Origin: Gnetum montanum
Taxonomy: Eukaryota; Streptophyta; Gnetopsida; Gnetales; Gnetaceae
Direction of reading: 5' to 3'
DNA length: 64,000 bases
Assembly (NCBI GenBank): GCA_015680685.1
Contig: MNCI01015499.1
Location: forward strand, 1,676,028-1,740,027
The notes beneath the pieces were generated by a model. The model searched no databases and was not told where the DNA came from. It saw only the letters and a program-made list of their open reading frames with translations. Position numbers and translations under genes: made by a program. Shown piece by piece: positions 33,560 to 45,656 of this stretch. Position 1 is the stretch's first letter; each line of letters begins with the position of its first letter.

Positions 33560-36480
33560 ATATTTCCAAAAGGATTTTCTTTTAAGGAAAATTTCAAGGA
33601 AAAGATCTTGGAGTCCCAATCCTGCATCCACCATGTTGAGCTAGGCTCTTTCCATTATGATCGGAAAATTCCCCTTGCAATTATCAACTTGGATTACCAA
33701 GAAGTTAGCAGGATAGGACCACCCACAAATAGTGGTCATGATATCTTCTACCAATCCTAAAGGAATAGTTATGGATTAGTTTTCCAACTCAAGCTGAATG
33801 TTACTTTTCTTCATCAAGGGCAAGTTCCAAGTCTTGTACATATTGTGTGAAATCAAATTAATGCCTGACCCCCAATCCAAGAGAGCCTTGCATGGCTCAT
33901 TTCCTGCCACTTGAAGGAATATGAGGGGACTCCTTGGATCAGTTAATTTCCAAGGAATATGACCAGCCTTTGTCTAGTCTATCACAACATGTATTAGCAT
34001 GATGGTTTGTACTTTGGAGGGTGTTTGGCTTGAAGGCTATTTGAAGGGTTGAACGGTGGAGGCGTTTGAAGGTTCAAAGGCACTAGCCATAAGTGAATAT
34101 GAAGGTATGTTTGGGATATTGGGCTAGAATAAAGAGCATTTCCATGGTTTTGATTTCAGTCCACTTGGCTGAGAAATTAGTTGTAACTTAACAACTCTCA
34201 TGGCATTACGTTGCTATGGCTATGGTGGTATTTCTCCTTGCATAGGTGGAGCAAGAGGTAGCTAAGAGGAGGGATGATGAGTAGGTATGGTAGGAGAAGG
34301 TGATGGAGGATAGTATAGATGTGGGTTCTCCCCCCTAGGTGATTGAGACTATGTTTAGAAGTATTCCAGAGGGTAGTAATGATTTTGGAATAGTGTGTGA
34401 CTAGAAGAGTCTGGCAGGGAGACTAGTTACAGAATGTAGTATCCATAAGGATCTAACTGCTAGTAAGGGTACTACTGCCTTAGAGGTGGAATCCCCCATG
34501 ATTGTGGATATTTCCATTACTAGTAATACTAGTAAGGTTGTGGTAGTGCTCCACTTGGATAATATTTCTATTGCTGGTGGAACTGCTTGGGATTGCCTTG
34601 TGGATAAGGCAATCTTCTAGGTGTTTGCCTTTTTGCCAAACAAGGATTCAATGCATACATCTCAGACTCTTGTAAATGTCACACCACTGAGCAACAACCC
34701 TTAGGATATTTATACTAGCATATGTCACATCCATCATCCTCCTCTATGTCAGAGTCTGCAACCCATTCTATCATAGCAACTTTACCCTTACCTTTATGGT
34801 AGGAACATTCAGCTTCTCTTCTCCTATGCCGATCTCGATCATTACTTTGTTCTTTGGATTCCTCTGTGATTTTCAAGATACTTTGGAACCTTTCATCCAA
34901 AGAATCCCACATCTTATCAACCTTGGCCAAAATTTTAGAAGAAAATTTTTTTATGGGCAAGGTTTTTCGATTCACAGCTGCGTCTAGTGGTGATTCCTCC
35001 TCATCTTTACAAAATTGAACCTCCTTTTTTTAGATGGAAGGGTCCCGATTATATTCTTCTGCTCTTTCTTTTTTCCTTAGTTCCCCTTCCTCTTTGGCCA
35101 CCTACTTAATGAGGTGCTGCAATTGATGGGGCCCTTAACTCAGATAGTCATCCCTAAGCATAAATGCCAAGGGTCTTTCTTGTTTCAAAGCAGAGCCCAT
35201 CTATGATATGGTGGAGCTATTCCCACTAAGAGTAGCCATGACCAAGGCATCAATGTAACAATGAGTAATATATGCCCATGGCTACATCCAAGGGTTCATG
35301 GCCACTTTGCTTTCATCCCTTGATTTGTCATCTCAGATTAGACACTATGGAGTAGGTTTGGTATTTATCATTAAAAATATCCAACATCGTACTCCATCGT
35401 CTGATTGATTCTAGTTCCAAAGATTGGTACTAGCTTTCTACTTCCATGATGAGTGTTTAGGGGAACAGTTTGAGTTTCTACCAATCATTATCTATATTCT
35501 GCAGGGTGCAAGCATCATGAAATGCTTGTAAGTGAGTTTGTGAATCACAATTATATCCCCCTTCGAATTTGGGGATGTTGTTCATGTCAAGGCACTTGAT
35601 CTGACTATCTTTCAAGTGTCTACTGGGTATTTGAACCACCTTGGCTATGTTAAGCATGCTTCGAGTAGCTAGTAGTGGTTTATCCGAGTCATAGTCCTAC
35701 TGATGGCCATGACATCTGTGATGATTTCGGCTACCTCTCCTTTCTTGACGATGAGACTCATGTGATTGGTCATGCTTTTCCTCACATCATCCCCATCGGT
35801 CCTTATGACCTTGTTAGTCTTTTTGATCACCATCACCCTGATCCTTCCTACTACAGTTGTGATCAGAGTCAAACCCTAGTGAAGACAAAGTGGAACAAGA
35901 AGATGGAGAAGAGGGAGGAGAATTACCACTACCTTAGTGTCGATCTCCTCCTCTACTTTTATGACAATCCCGATCTTCACGTCCATCTTTCCCTTTTCCA
36001 CAATCCTTCTTACATGATCCCCCATCATCCTGGGGCTCTCGGTCGCTTGATTGTTTACTTTGAATGATGGACTGAATGATTTGATGCATTGGAGAACGTT
36101 TAGCTGAAAGGGAATCGTGAAAAATAGGTTCCTCATCATCATGTGGGTCCTGCAATAATAAAGGGTTACTGAACTGTTTCCCCTTTATGTGTTCATGACG
36201 TTCTACCTGTTGCTAGTCCCATGCATGTTGTGCCTCATTTGGACGATAGTCTCGGTAGTCATGATCCTCCATTATGTATTCCACATCGTGGTCCTAAATG
36301 CCTAGTTTGGCAAGAGTTTGAAGTAGCATTCCAGGAACCGATCGATCAGGAGGTAATATGATGTTACCCTCCATGTTCTGCCATTGCAGATGCTCATCCT
36401 GATGCAAGATAAAGGTGAAGTTGGGAATATACTCATCTAGATGTGAATATGCCACTTGACATTCCTGCGGCACTGGTGGG
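33560..36480 (-). pseudogene. Element H gag-protease (decayed)
   Basis: The frame enters before the ATG at 36374 (MEGNIILPPDRSVPG); the upstream PQECQVAYSHLDEYIPNF is in frame, so the true start may be earlier. A charged R/D/K-rich stretch (near 36150-35670) is followed by gag core text near 35600-35350 (HNNIPKFEGGYNCDSQTHLQ, SIRRWSTMLDIFNDKY). A lysine-rich segment ends in DGCDIC near 34715. The protease region (33580-33960) has ALLDWGSGINLI at the active site, where D-S/T-G-A/S is usual, and CGWSYPANFLVI. Element F shows the same order. Stops interrupt throughout. Confidence 0.75.
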
Positions 36481-36658
36481 TTGGATCTGTCTCACCTATG
36501 ATAAGAAGATATTCTTAATGTTAGATAACAACTAAACTGGTGTGCCTTATTCTTTTACTTAAGCTTCCTAGCGTGCATAGGCTTCACTATCCTAGGTCTA
36601 TTCCAACGAAGTGAATGATGATCTTGCTAAGACTAGATAGTACATGTAAGACTAACAG

Positions 36659-36676
36659 TCCTTGACAATGGTGCCA
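36659..36676 (-). promoter_or_regulatory. Primer-binding site of H (tRNA-Asp type)
   Basis: On the - strand TGGCACCATTGTCAAGGA, one base from the LTR end; a decayed TGGCGCCGTTGCCGGGGA. Confidence 0.85.
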
Positions 36677-36677
36677 A

Positions 36678-37572
36678 TGATGAGCGGTGAGGTACCCCTA
36701 TGCCCAACCATATGAATCACGGGCATTCACACGCGACTCGGTCAAATTAAACAAACTACAAGCACTTACGCACATCAAATTTTAGCAAGAAAAACCTTAG
36801 TTAGAATGGTCATTGTGTTCCCAATCTTACATGTGATATTTTAAAGCGATGGTTGAGTGAGATTGAGGTAAATGATTTTTATCAGTTTTCTTTTTATTTG
36901 TAAAGGTCTAATTCTTTTAATGTAGGAAATGGAAAGTTGTGTAATTTGTAATTATTCTACTCTATTACTTAACTCTCCCTAGCATAAGCAACCGATCCCA
37001 TCTTCTGTGCACATCCTAAGCATATCCTAAGCACTGCTGGGTTACTAGATGTTAAGCATCATTGGGTTACCAAGTGTCCGATATATGTTCAAGATGGTCG
37101 TGCCTATGGTTCTCATAAAATATGAAAATGAAAATAACCGTAAAGTAATAACAATAAAAGCTTTTGGAATTATTTAAGCATTGAAATATGAAAATGTTTT
37201 AATGCTTAAGTGATTAAATCCAAATGCTACAACGAATGCTTGAAAACCTCATCTTTATTGCTGATCACGCCAATGGGCTCAAGTACATTAGCGCTCGAAT
37301 AAAGAGTCGTACACCTTTCTCACACCTGTTGTGGGCACTTGGAAAATATTTTAACTTACACGAAAACAAACTGCAAGAGATTCACTACAACTACCAAAAA
37401 GATGCTATAAATGCTATAAGTTCATGCATATTTATAGTGGAAGACAGACTCTGCATTAACAAGGTCATGTTAATGCATGAATGGATGCATCAATGGGGTC
37501 ACCTCACTGTGGTTGCGTCAATGAGGCACCGTTGACGCGGCCCAATGAACGCATCAACTAAACACTTCATCA
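36678..37572 (-). repeat. 5' LTR of element H
   Basis: 895 bp, on the - strand from TGATGAAGTGTTTAGTTGATG to CACCGCTCATCA. TATA box at 37439-37446 (reverse complement). Nearly equal in length to the inverted copy at 23834-24729. Confidence 0.85.
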
Positions 37573-40213
37573 ATGAGGTTAGGCATGGAAAGCATAGATG
37601 GATGAGAGAGAGAAAGTGAAATGGAGTTCCCAATTAAGGTCACATGAAGTCCATCATGAATTTTGTAGTTAAATAACCTAATAAAATTCATCCTTAGTCC
37701 AAAAAAAAACCAACCATGTTCAGTGACATCGCATCATCACTCTAAGACCAGTTCACCCCCTTGAGACACAAGAGTACTCCCACAAATCAAACACCATTCC
37801 TTATTTAAGAAGAAAAGATAAGTAACAAGTGAGAAAGGGCCTTAGTTAGAAGGGACCTTCAAGCATGGGTAACATGTCTTTCTAGTTTCACAACTAATGC
37901 TTATAGCCCATTTATTTTGTCTAATGGGTGTGCTTTGAATCCCCATCATTTTTTTCATCATTTTTTTAATGGAAACCACACCACAAAAAGACTTATTCAA
38001 CTTTGCTATTATTGGTTGACACAGAATGTTAAGAGGTCTATGAAAAATGCACTTGCATACAGGTAAGTACAAGAGCATAAAGAGTATTGAGTCCCCTTGA
38101 AGTCACACCCTATTCAAGCCCTTAAATCTTTTCCAAGTTTGGAAACTACCAAGGTCACAAATCTGTTAAAGTTTATTAAGGAAAAGGGATCTCATGTTTC
38201 CAAAACAAGGAAAACCATAGAGTTTATGGATGGGTGGAGGGTGTGGACTCACTCCCTATGTCATGAAAAATAAACCATGTCTTAGTTATCAATAATGAAA
38301 CTCAAAGATAGAATCTAGACACTAATAATCAAATAACTATATAGTACATGCCCACATCAAGTAAACTACATTGTACCCTATTGGCAATAGGGCACGTTAT
38401 TATTAGAACACAATAAGAAAATCACACCAAAACAAAGAAAAATATACAAGAAATTGTAAAACAATAAAGAAAATTAAAACATATTAAAAATGGGATAAAA
38501 CAATAAAAAGTAGAAAAGAAAAAAGGGTATAAAAACAACAAAGTGTAAAACAAAAATGTGTAAAACAAAAAATAGAAAAAACTAAGGAACCTTTTATATG
38601 GTTAGCATGGATGGCCATCTCTCCCACAACTAAGTTGAAAGGAGGAGATCCAAATCAAGTGTGGTTGTCAATTCAAGAAGGTGTTGCAACCACTGGCTTC
38701 CTTATACTGATGGAAAGATTTAATTTGTTGAATGTTGACCAATTGTTTCTTGTCTGGGCTCTTAGGTTTGTAGATCAACATGGGCCTAGAAGAAAAGGTT
38801 TCAAAAATAATATCAGGGCCTTCCCATAGTGTTTGCAACTTGGTTCGCTGTGGGACATGTGTGGTATTCTAGTAGAGGACCTTATCTCCTAGTTGAAATT
38901 TGACTTTTTAAATTCTAAGGTCATAGCATTTTTTGTTAAATGCCTTGTGCAACTTGTTAGATGATAGGACCACCAATCAATTTTTGTCTAGCAAGTTAAG
39001 ATTCATTAATCTTTCCTTTTATGCTAGAATTAAGTCAAAATCAAGGTCACAAGCTGTTGAAAGTGTACAGAGCTTAGATTAAATAGGAAGAGTTGGCAAT
39101 TTTCTATACACCAACTCATAGGGAGAGTAGCCTATAGGGCATTTCCAGGTGGAGCAGTAGGTCCAAAGGGCATAATTGAGTTTCGTACTCTAGCCTCTCC
39201 TATATTTTCTAACTGTTCTCATTAAGATCTTAGTGATTTCCCTAATGTAACCTTAGCCTAACCATTGGCTTGAGGATGATAAGATGTTATCAATTTATGC
39301 TCAACCCCTAAACATTACAAGAGCTTCCAAAAGGTAGTGCCTGTAAAGTGTGTTTCATTATGAAAAATTAATGCACGCGGCACACCAAACCTATTTACAA
39401 TATTCTATTGTAAAAATTGAGTAGCAATAGAAGATGTATAGTTGGTGATGGCTACTACTTTTTCCCATTTCATACAATAGTCAAAAGCAACTATGATATA
39501 TGCCTTCCCATTTAACATGGACATGATGGGACCTATGAAGTCAATGCCCCATAAGTTGAAGGGTTCTAGTGTTAGATCCACTGCTAAGGATCCTCCATAA
39601 GAGCAGTCATTCCACCATCACATTGACAACACTCACAAGAGTAGAAAAATTGATGGGTGTCCTTGAAAATTGTTGGCTAGTAATATCTTACCATCAGGAT
39701 CTTAATGGTTGTGCATCTCCCTGCATAGTGGCCCCCACAAAGACCCTCATAAGCATCTTGGAGAACATGCAATTGATTAGCATCAAGGACATACCAATGA
39801 ACCAGGCCATCGATGCACACCTTGTAGAGGTTCCCATTAATCTCCATGAAGTGTTTCACCTGGTGAAGAAACTATTATTTCTTCCTACGGTCCAACTCTT
39901 GTGGCATCTCTTGAGTGAGAAGATAGGTGAGAATGCCATCGTACCATTTAGGCTCAATGGATAATTGTTTAGTTATAGCCCTAGCAAAGAGGATTTCATC
40001 AAGAAATTAATCAAAAATTGAGCTTTCCTCCTCTTTGTTATTCCATCGTAACCAAGACAAGTGATCAGCGATCACATTCTCAATTTCTTTTTAATCTACC
40101 ATCATAAGATTGAATTCCTACAAGATCACAAACCACCATATGACACAGGGACTTATCATTGGCTTATTCATTAAGAAGCGAATTACATAGTGGTTTGTGG
40201 GCATAATACCTTG
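37573..40213 (-). pseudogene. Element G integrase and end of RNase H (decayed)
   Basis: ATGAG at the start is the right target duplication of H. From 38600 leftward it is non-coding, and 38600-40213 encodes on the - strand the integrase and part of RNase H. The HHCC region is clear at 39677-39859 (CGGHYAGRCTTIKILMVRYY) with CECCQCDGG after it. A lysine-valine stretch at 40213, matching YKVFLHT of H, is where element F cuts the frame. Confidence 0.65.
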
Positions 40214-41037
40214 TGATAAATCATGTTTTCATACACTCTAATATCAAAATGGCTATGATATCAGGTACATGATATCGAGTATGCGATATTGTAACCCAAG
40301 ATGCAATATCGTACATTCGATATCATAGGGTTACTCCTGATTCTAAAAATATAGCCCCCAGGTGCCCAATTAAGAGTAAGTTTTTTGGTAGTCAGGTAGT
40401 GAAACTCTTGCAATTTGTCCATTTGAGAGTTAGAATATTTTCCAAGTGTCCACAGCAGGAGGTTTAAGTGTGAATGGATCTTTATTTAAGCATTTATGTA
40501 CCTGAACACACCATTGTGTTAGCAATAAAGATGAACTTTTTGATTCATCCTTGCACACTTGAGACTTTCTTTCTTATGCATTTATATATTGTGAGTTCAT
40601 GCAATTTACATTAACATTATTTATGCAATAATTAATTTTGATTAATTAAGAAACTCATTAAAATACACAAGAATGACCCCCTTTGAGCATACGTATGACA
40701 CTTGGTAGCTTAGAAATGGTCAGCATTTGACAACCCAACAATGTTAACACAAAGTTCAAGATGTGTCTGAGAAGTGGAAATAGTTACTTATGTTAGGCTA
40801 GATTAGACCATAGTTTACGTAGCATTTACTTACCCTTACTTTTATTCTTGTTCTAAGTGAGCAATTTGATAAAACCCAAAATAATAAAAATCTTACGCCT
40901 CAGTCACACTTAACCATACAATTGCATTTCACAAGTGGTACTGGGAAGACAACAAATGGACAACACACATGCACTATTTAGCTCTAGTGTACTTAGTAAT
41001 TATAGTTTGTGGAATTCAACCAGATCACACATGAATG
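40214..41037 (+). repeat. 5' LTR of F, first part
   Basis: Starts TGATAAATCATGTTTTCATAC after CCTTG (likely left target duplication, 40209-40213). Parallel to the solo LTR 20965 onward. Its TATA box is mutated (CTAAAAATATAG near 40346). Ends GAATG, the left target duplication of element I. Confidence 0.8.
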
Positions 41038-42872
41038 TGAAACACCATAAAATTTTAGGACCCTCATGCTTCAGCAGAGTCTTGGAATTTGGGCAAGGAT
41101 TTCCACAAGTGCAACATCATGATGAGCTGATAGAATGATGGGCACCAAGGATAGACTGTACTATCTAGAAATTTTTCTATCTCCAAGGATGACAGGCCTA
41201 CTGGACTCTCCAATCTGCCCAACTAGATAATTGACTTGGCCGGCAGTCTACCCAAGGACCATGATAAGAGTTGTCGAAAGTGTTCAGGATGAGCAAAATA
41301 GTTCGGCAAGTTTTCTAGCATAGAAGCATGCTACGCTACGCTACGCTATGTTGTGCAGCATAGCAAGCCTCAAAGAGATCAATCAAGTGTCTAAAATGTA
41401 AGTTGATGACAAGTTGTTCTTCCAAAGCATTTTCCCATATGTTGCAACCATCAAGAAAACTTGTTCTACCAACACAGGGTGCTACGCTATGTAGCATAGC
41501 ACAGCGTAACAGGGACAAAGTGCAAGAAGGCCCCCCTTTTCCAAATGACTCCAACAACAAGATTGCACTTAGCCCTCAGGCCTCGAGCAAGGTTTCTTGG
41601 TAGAAAATGACAAGATTGAACAATAAAGCATGATACACTAGCTGCTATGCTATGCTATGCTACGTAGTGTAGCACAACATAGCAATGATGCAAAAGCAAT
41701 AGAAATGTTCCAAAGGTGAATTCAGCAAGTCTGAAGGCTTTCTAGCATATGGAGGACAAAGGTTGTAGTTGTTTGCCTAACCAAGCCTCACACAAATTCT
41801 CTTAGCTCTTATGCAAGTTTTTCTGTCAAGACCAGTGGCTACGCTATGCTACGCTACATAGCGTAGCACAGTGTAGCGAGTAGTTACTTACGCTACGCCA
41901 ATGTGTTGAACAGCGTAGGTAGTGCAACATTGGCATGGAAGCATCAAGACATCCTCAGTCTCTATAACTTGTTGGAAATGATTATTCTCGCCCTGATATC
42001 TCTTTGGTGGACAAAATTAGCAAGTTTTCTTTACTTTGGATACCCCTGGTCAATCCCCAAAAAATTGTTCCTACACTTGACCCTGCTTGCAAGAGTAGAG
42101 AAAACATAGTCCTAGAGCATAGGCTCCATTTTTCTTACATTGTTGGCACATTGGATTCTGGCACATGTGGTTTCAACAGTATGGTCACAGCGTAACAAAG
42201 CTCACCTCCAACATCTCACACCTACATAGTACAACCATGTTTGCACCTTGTGGAGCCCAGGACATGTGGCATCCAGACCGCATTTTTCTCCTACTCCTAG
42301 CCCTAAAAATACCTTGGAAAAAAATGCTCAACAGGTTGGTAAAAAAGCTGGCTGCTGGGTTGACTATTGGCTTTTAGCATCGATTGGCTTTTAAGTTGGC
42401 TTTCGGAGGGCATAGTTGGCAATTTTTGGCACTCTGGTTGCTTTGAGTTTGCTGGTTGGCTCCACGGTTCAGAGATCTATGAGCATACTACTCTATGTAA
42501 GTTGTGCCTCTTCTGTGTTGCATGTTCTATTGTACACCTTTCAGCAAAGCAAAGGATCAAACCTGCAACCTTGGGGTAGTGCACTTTCTCACCCAAGTTT
42601 GTTTTGCTATTCACTTACTCTCATCATTGTTTTTGCATTATTTTTACCGCTTTACATTTGTCAATCGTTCATTTACTTTGCGTGTCTCGCTTTCAAAACA
42701 AATGTTTACGAAAGGTTAAGATACACCGATTAAGTCCCTATCTAATCAACCAAACCGTTCAGGGCACCCCACTTCCTTTTCTCTCTAGCACAGCCCTCAC
42801 ATAGATCCAGGGTTAAATTGTTCTCCTGGCATCCTCTCGGTGTTCCATCCATTGACGTTTTTGGTCGCTACA
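41038..42872 (+). repeat. 5' LTR of element I
   Basis: 1835 bp. It holds clusters of GCTACGCTAC / GTAGCGTAGC motifs with local inverted symmetry at about 41335-41360, 41640-41680 and 41840-41880. The TATA box region reads CCCTAAAAATACC (near 42301), a mutated form of the CCCTATAAATACC in the 3' LTR. Confidence 0.9.
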
Positions 42873-42895
42873 ATTTTTGGTGCTAAAAGGAGGAC
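42873..42895 (+). promoter_or_regulatory. Probable primer-binding site of element I
   Basis: TTTTTGGTGCTAAAAGGAGG directly follows the LTR. Position and the TTTGGYGCT start suit a primer-binding site; I do not assign the tRNA. Confidence 0.5.
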
Positions 42896-43113
42896 CTTTT
42901 TGGTGCCCTTTCTGCGTCTTTCGGGTAGTCCTGCACGCTATATGTACCTTGTCACCTACTAGCATAGACATGACATGCTTGTGGTTTTCTATGCATCATG
43001 TGGTGCAGACTGGTTGCAACGATGGTTCCTTTGGAACACAGAAATATGAAAAGCCTCCGATCGCTTATTGATCTCTATGTTTCTCATTTGCAATTTTCCT
43101 TAAATCATGTAAA

Positions 43114-45220
43114 ATGATTCTGCCAACAACAACAATTCCCACCTTGAACCTTGAGGTTCCTTTCACAGCTCAAAGCATCATGGGTGCCGAGCAACCACCT
43201 AACCCAGTGTTGGCACTATGCCAATCTCTCAGGATCTGACACCTATCACTTGAGTTCCTGGTGCAAGACACAGAGTGTTATGACTTCCTCTATGCAAAGA
43301 TCCAGGAAAATCTACTCCTGGACTGCCAAGAACTCAAGGACAAACGCAACTTCAAGTTCCTTCATCAAAATGAGAGGCAATTTATTGCTACCCCTAACCT
43401 TACCATCCACCTGACGAAAATGTATCAGTGGATCTTAGACCAGCTGATGCGAGTTAGTAAGTCTAGGGAGTAGGGCACGACATTCCATTACGATGAAGCG
43501 TTCTAGGATGAACAAGAAGACTTGGACTCCTAGTTCAAGGGGGATGGCCAGACTTACCCTATGACTATCCCTCCTACCTAGTCTTCCGGTCAAACCTACT
43601 TTTTGTATCTGCCCCTTTTATGATCACCACAACTTCGTCGAAACCTACACTTTCATCAACTGTGGGCTGTCATCCCGTATCCAAAGCTTATCAACATGTT
43701 GTCCCTTTAGTTTCATTCCCAAGCACTCTCCCTCCTCACTCTTTCTTGTCATCGTACCAAATGCCGTTCATAGCTACATTGTCGTACATGCACACTATGC
43801 CTACCTTACAGCTGCATGGAGTTCTCGGTCCCATTCCCTCGTCTATGCCTATCTTACCATCAGCAGTAGCCCCACCCCCAATCGCATGGTAGTCCTCGAC
43901 CACTTCCCTCCCTGTTTTGCAACCCTCCCAGATGTCACACTACNNNNNNNNNNNNNNNNNNNNNNNNNNNNNNNNNNNNNNNNNNNNNNNNNNNNNNNNN
44001 NNNNNNNNNNNNNNNNNNNNNNNNNNNNNNNNNNNNNNNNNNNNNNNNNNNNNNNNNNNNNNNNNNNNNNNNNNNNNNNNNNNNNNNNNNNNNNNNNNNN
44101 NNNNNNNNNNNNNNNNNNNNNNNNNNNNNNNNNNNNNNNNNNNNNNNNNNNNNNNNNNNNNNNNNNNNNNNNNNNNNNNNNNNNNNNNNNNNNNNNNNNN
44201 NNNNNNNNNNNNNNNNNNNNNNNNNNNNNNNNNNNNNNNNNNNNNNNNNNNNNNNNNNNNNNNNNNNNNNNNNNNNNNNNNNNNNNNNNNNNNNNNNNNN
44301 NNNNNNNNNNNNNNNNNNNNNNNNNNNNNNNNNNNNNNNNNNNNNNNNNNNNNNNNNNNNNNNNNNNNNNNNNNNNNACAGCGATGGAGTGCTACCCTGA
44401 ATGAGATCCGTGAGCCTATCGTGGAGGCCCATCTATTGGCTATCTTCAAGGGGGTAGTAAATGACTTTACTAAGTCAAAACTGTATTACCTAGCTCCACG
44501 CTCTTTCAGTCAAGCTTTCGCCCAGACGAAGAGCATCCAAGATGCAGCCAAAGCTAGTAAAGATCCAACCTATGTTGCGTACAAAAATACATACGTCAAC
44601 AAGGACAAAGAGAAGGGCAAGGCCACGACAGCCACGGTGGCCGCCATGGCAAACGAGGCAAAACCCAACAATAACAACAACAAAAAGGTAGCCACAATGT
44701 CGACTAACCCCATGCCTAGCTTAAACAACGTGGATCAACCCTCAATGTCAGCACCAGAGGCATCAACCTAGCCTAAACCCAACTTTAAGCATAAAGACCG
44801 CTCTAAATACACCCATCTATATGTCAAGCCTTCAGAACTTCTGAAGCAATTTTTGGGGGCTAGGTATATTCAACATAAGAGGATGTCAGAGGAGGCAACC
44901 AAACGGCATCAACAATATTGCAAACTTCTTAGGAACCCCTCCTTGGCTACGCCCAACAAGCTACCAGTTCCTAAGAACTTCTGGCTGGAATGATTCTATG
45001 ACTACCATCAACTTTGTGGTCACAACACATATTACTGTCTAGCATTAAAAGATGACATCCAATGGATGATTGATTAGGGGAAGTTGGTTCTGGATGAAAG
45101 CAACCTTCTTTTCCCCGAAAATCAATCCATGCATGTATACAAGGATCCCCTTAATGCCAAAAACATGGGGTATGTCATCAACACAATTAGTATTGATAGT
45201 AACCCAAAACCACCATAGTA
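43114..45220 (+). pseudogene. Element I gag (with assembly gap)
   Basis: Starts with MILPTTTIPTLNLEVPF at 43114; one frame runs to the gap with a few stops (VQDTECYDFLYAKIQENL, TKMYQWILDQLM). A run of N covers 43944-44377. After the gap the frame continues with REPIVEAHLLAIFKGV, SFSQAFAQTKSIQDAAKA, a lysine/asparagine-rich linker and, near 44990-45080, FYDYHQLCGHNTYYC followed by LKDDIQWMID. That last block matches the His/Cys motif before the RT-proximal part of Tat gag proteins, with one Cys apparently lost. Downstream, a proline-rich linker (45228-45656) is in the same frame as gag and protease. Confidence 0.75.
43944..44377. other. Assembly gap (434 N)
   Basis: Run of N in the gag of element I. 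True length unknown; the reading frame differs on the two sides. Confidence 0.99.
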
Positions 45221-45656
45221 GTCATTTGTGGTTCGTGTGCCTCAACATAGCGTAGCGACACCAACAACAACAAAGAAGATGTTGCAACAACCATTCATCC
45301 TCAAGGTTCCCCCTCGGACATCTGCCCCTGCACCCTTCATGTTCAAAACCACGCTGCTGCCCGCGCTAACACCACAAGCGCCATTTGTCATCAGGGGGCC
45401 AAAACTCTCAACTACCCCCACCACACAAAGCCAATCTAAGATAGTCCCACAGCCTCTTCGTTCAAAAAAAGAAGAAGAGCGTCTAACGAACAAGGCAACC
45501 AAGGAACGTACCGCATCAGGTTTCCCCAAGCCCACCCCCTTGTCCTCCATGCCTATGGCCCCCTCATCATCAACAGTTGACGTCCCTATGCACACACAAG
45601 CATCACCGTCCCATCCAAAAAGGTCCAGCCCCAAACTTGAAACTACTCCTCCCTGA

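Larger units (their letters stand above)
23834..37572 (-). mobile_element. Element H: Athila-type retrotransposon with inverted 5' ends, flanked by a target duplication
   Basis: The body (25149-36677) is an Athila-type interior on the - strand: gag, protease, reverse transcriptase, RNase H, integrase and a downstream coiled-coil ORF. Its 5' LTR is at 36678-37572. The left end is not the expected 3' LTR. Only the first 148 bases of that LTR remain (25001-25148), joined to an inverted copy of the whole 5' LTR, primer-binding site, leader and start of gag (23834-24999). Both ends are therefore U3 ends (TGATGAAG...CTTCATCA). Flanks GTGAG (23829-23833) and ATGAG (37573-37577) form a 5-bp target duplication with one transition, so the rearranged molecule was probably integrated as such. 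Confidence 0.8.
21961..40213 (-). mobile_element. Element G: decayed Athila-type Ty3/gypsy retrotransposon (- strand), split by H
   Basis: G reads from right to left. It consists of a 3' LTR (21961-22817), the 3' interior (22818-23833), then after the H insertion the interior with integrase and RNase H (37573-40213). The interior pieces line up with H: 23640-23833 with about 29020-29220, and 37573-40213 with about 29225-31890. At 40213 it is cut inside the RNase H by the 5' LTR of element F; the rest would lie beyond the window. Confidence 0.75.

Noticed and set aside
43886-44449. Several open frames across the run of N
   Set aside because: They consist mostly of unknown bases. Only the frame with REPIVEAHLLAIF after the gap is supported.
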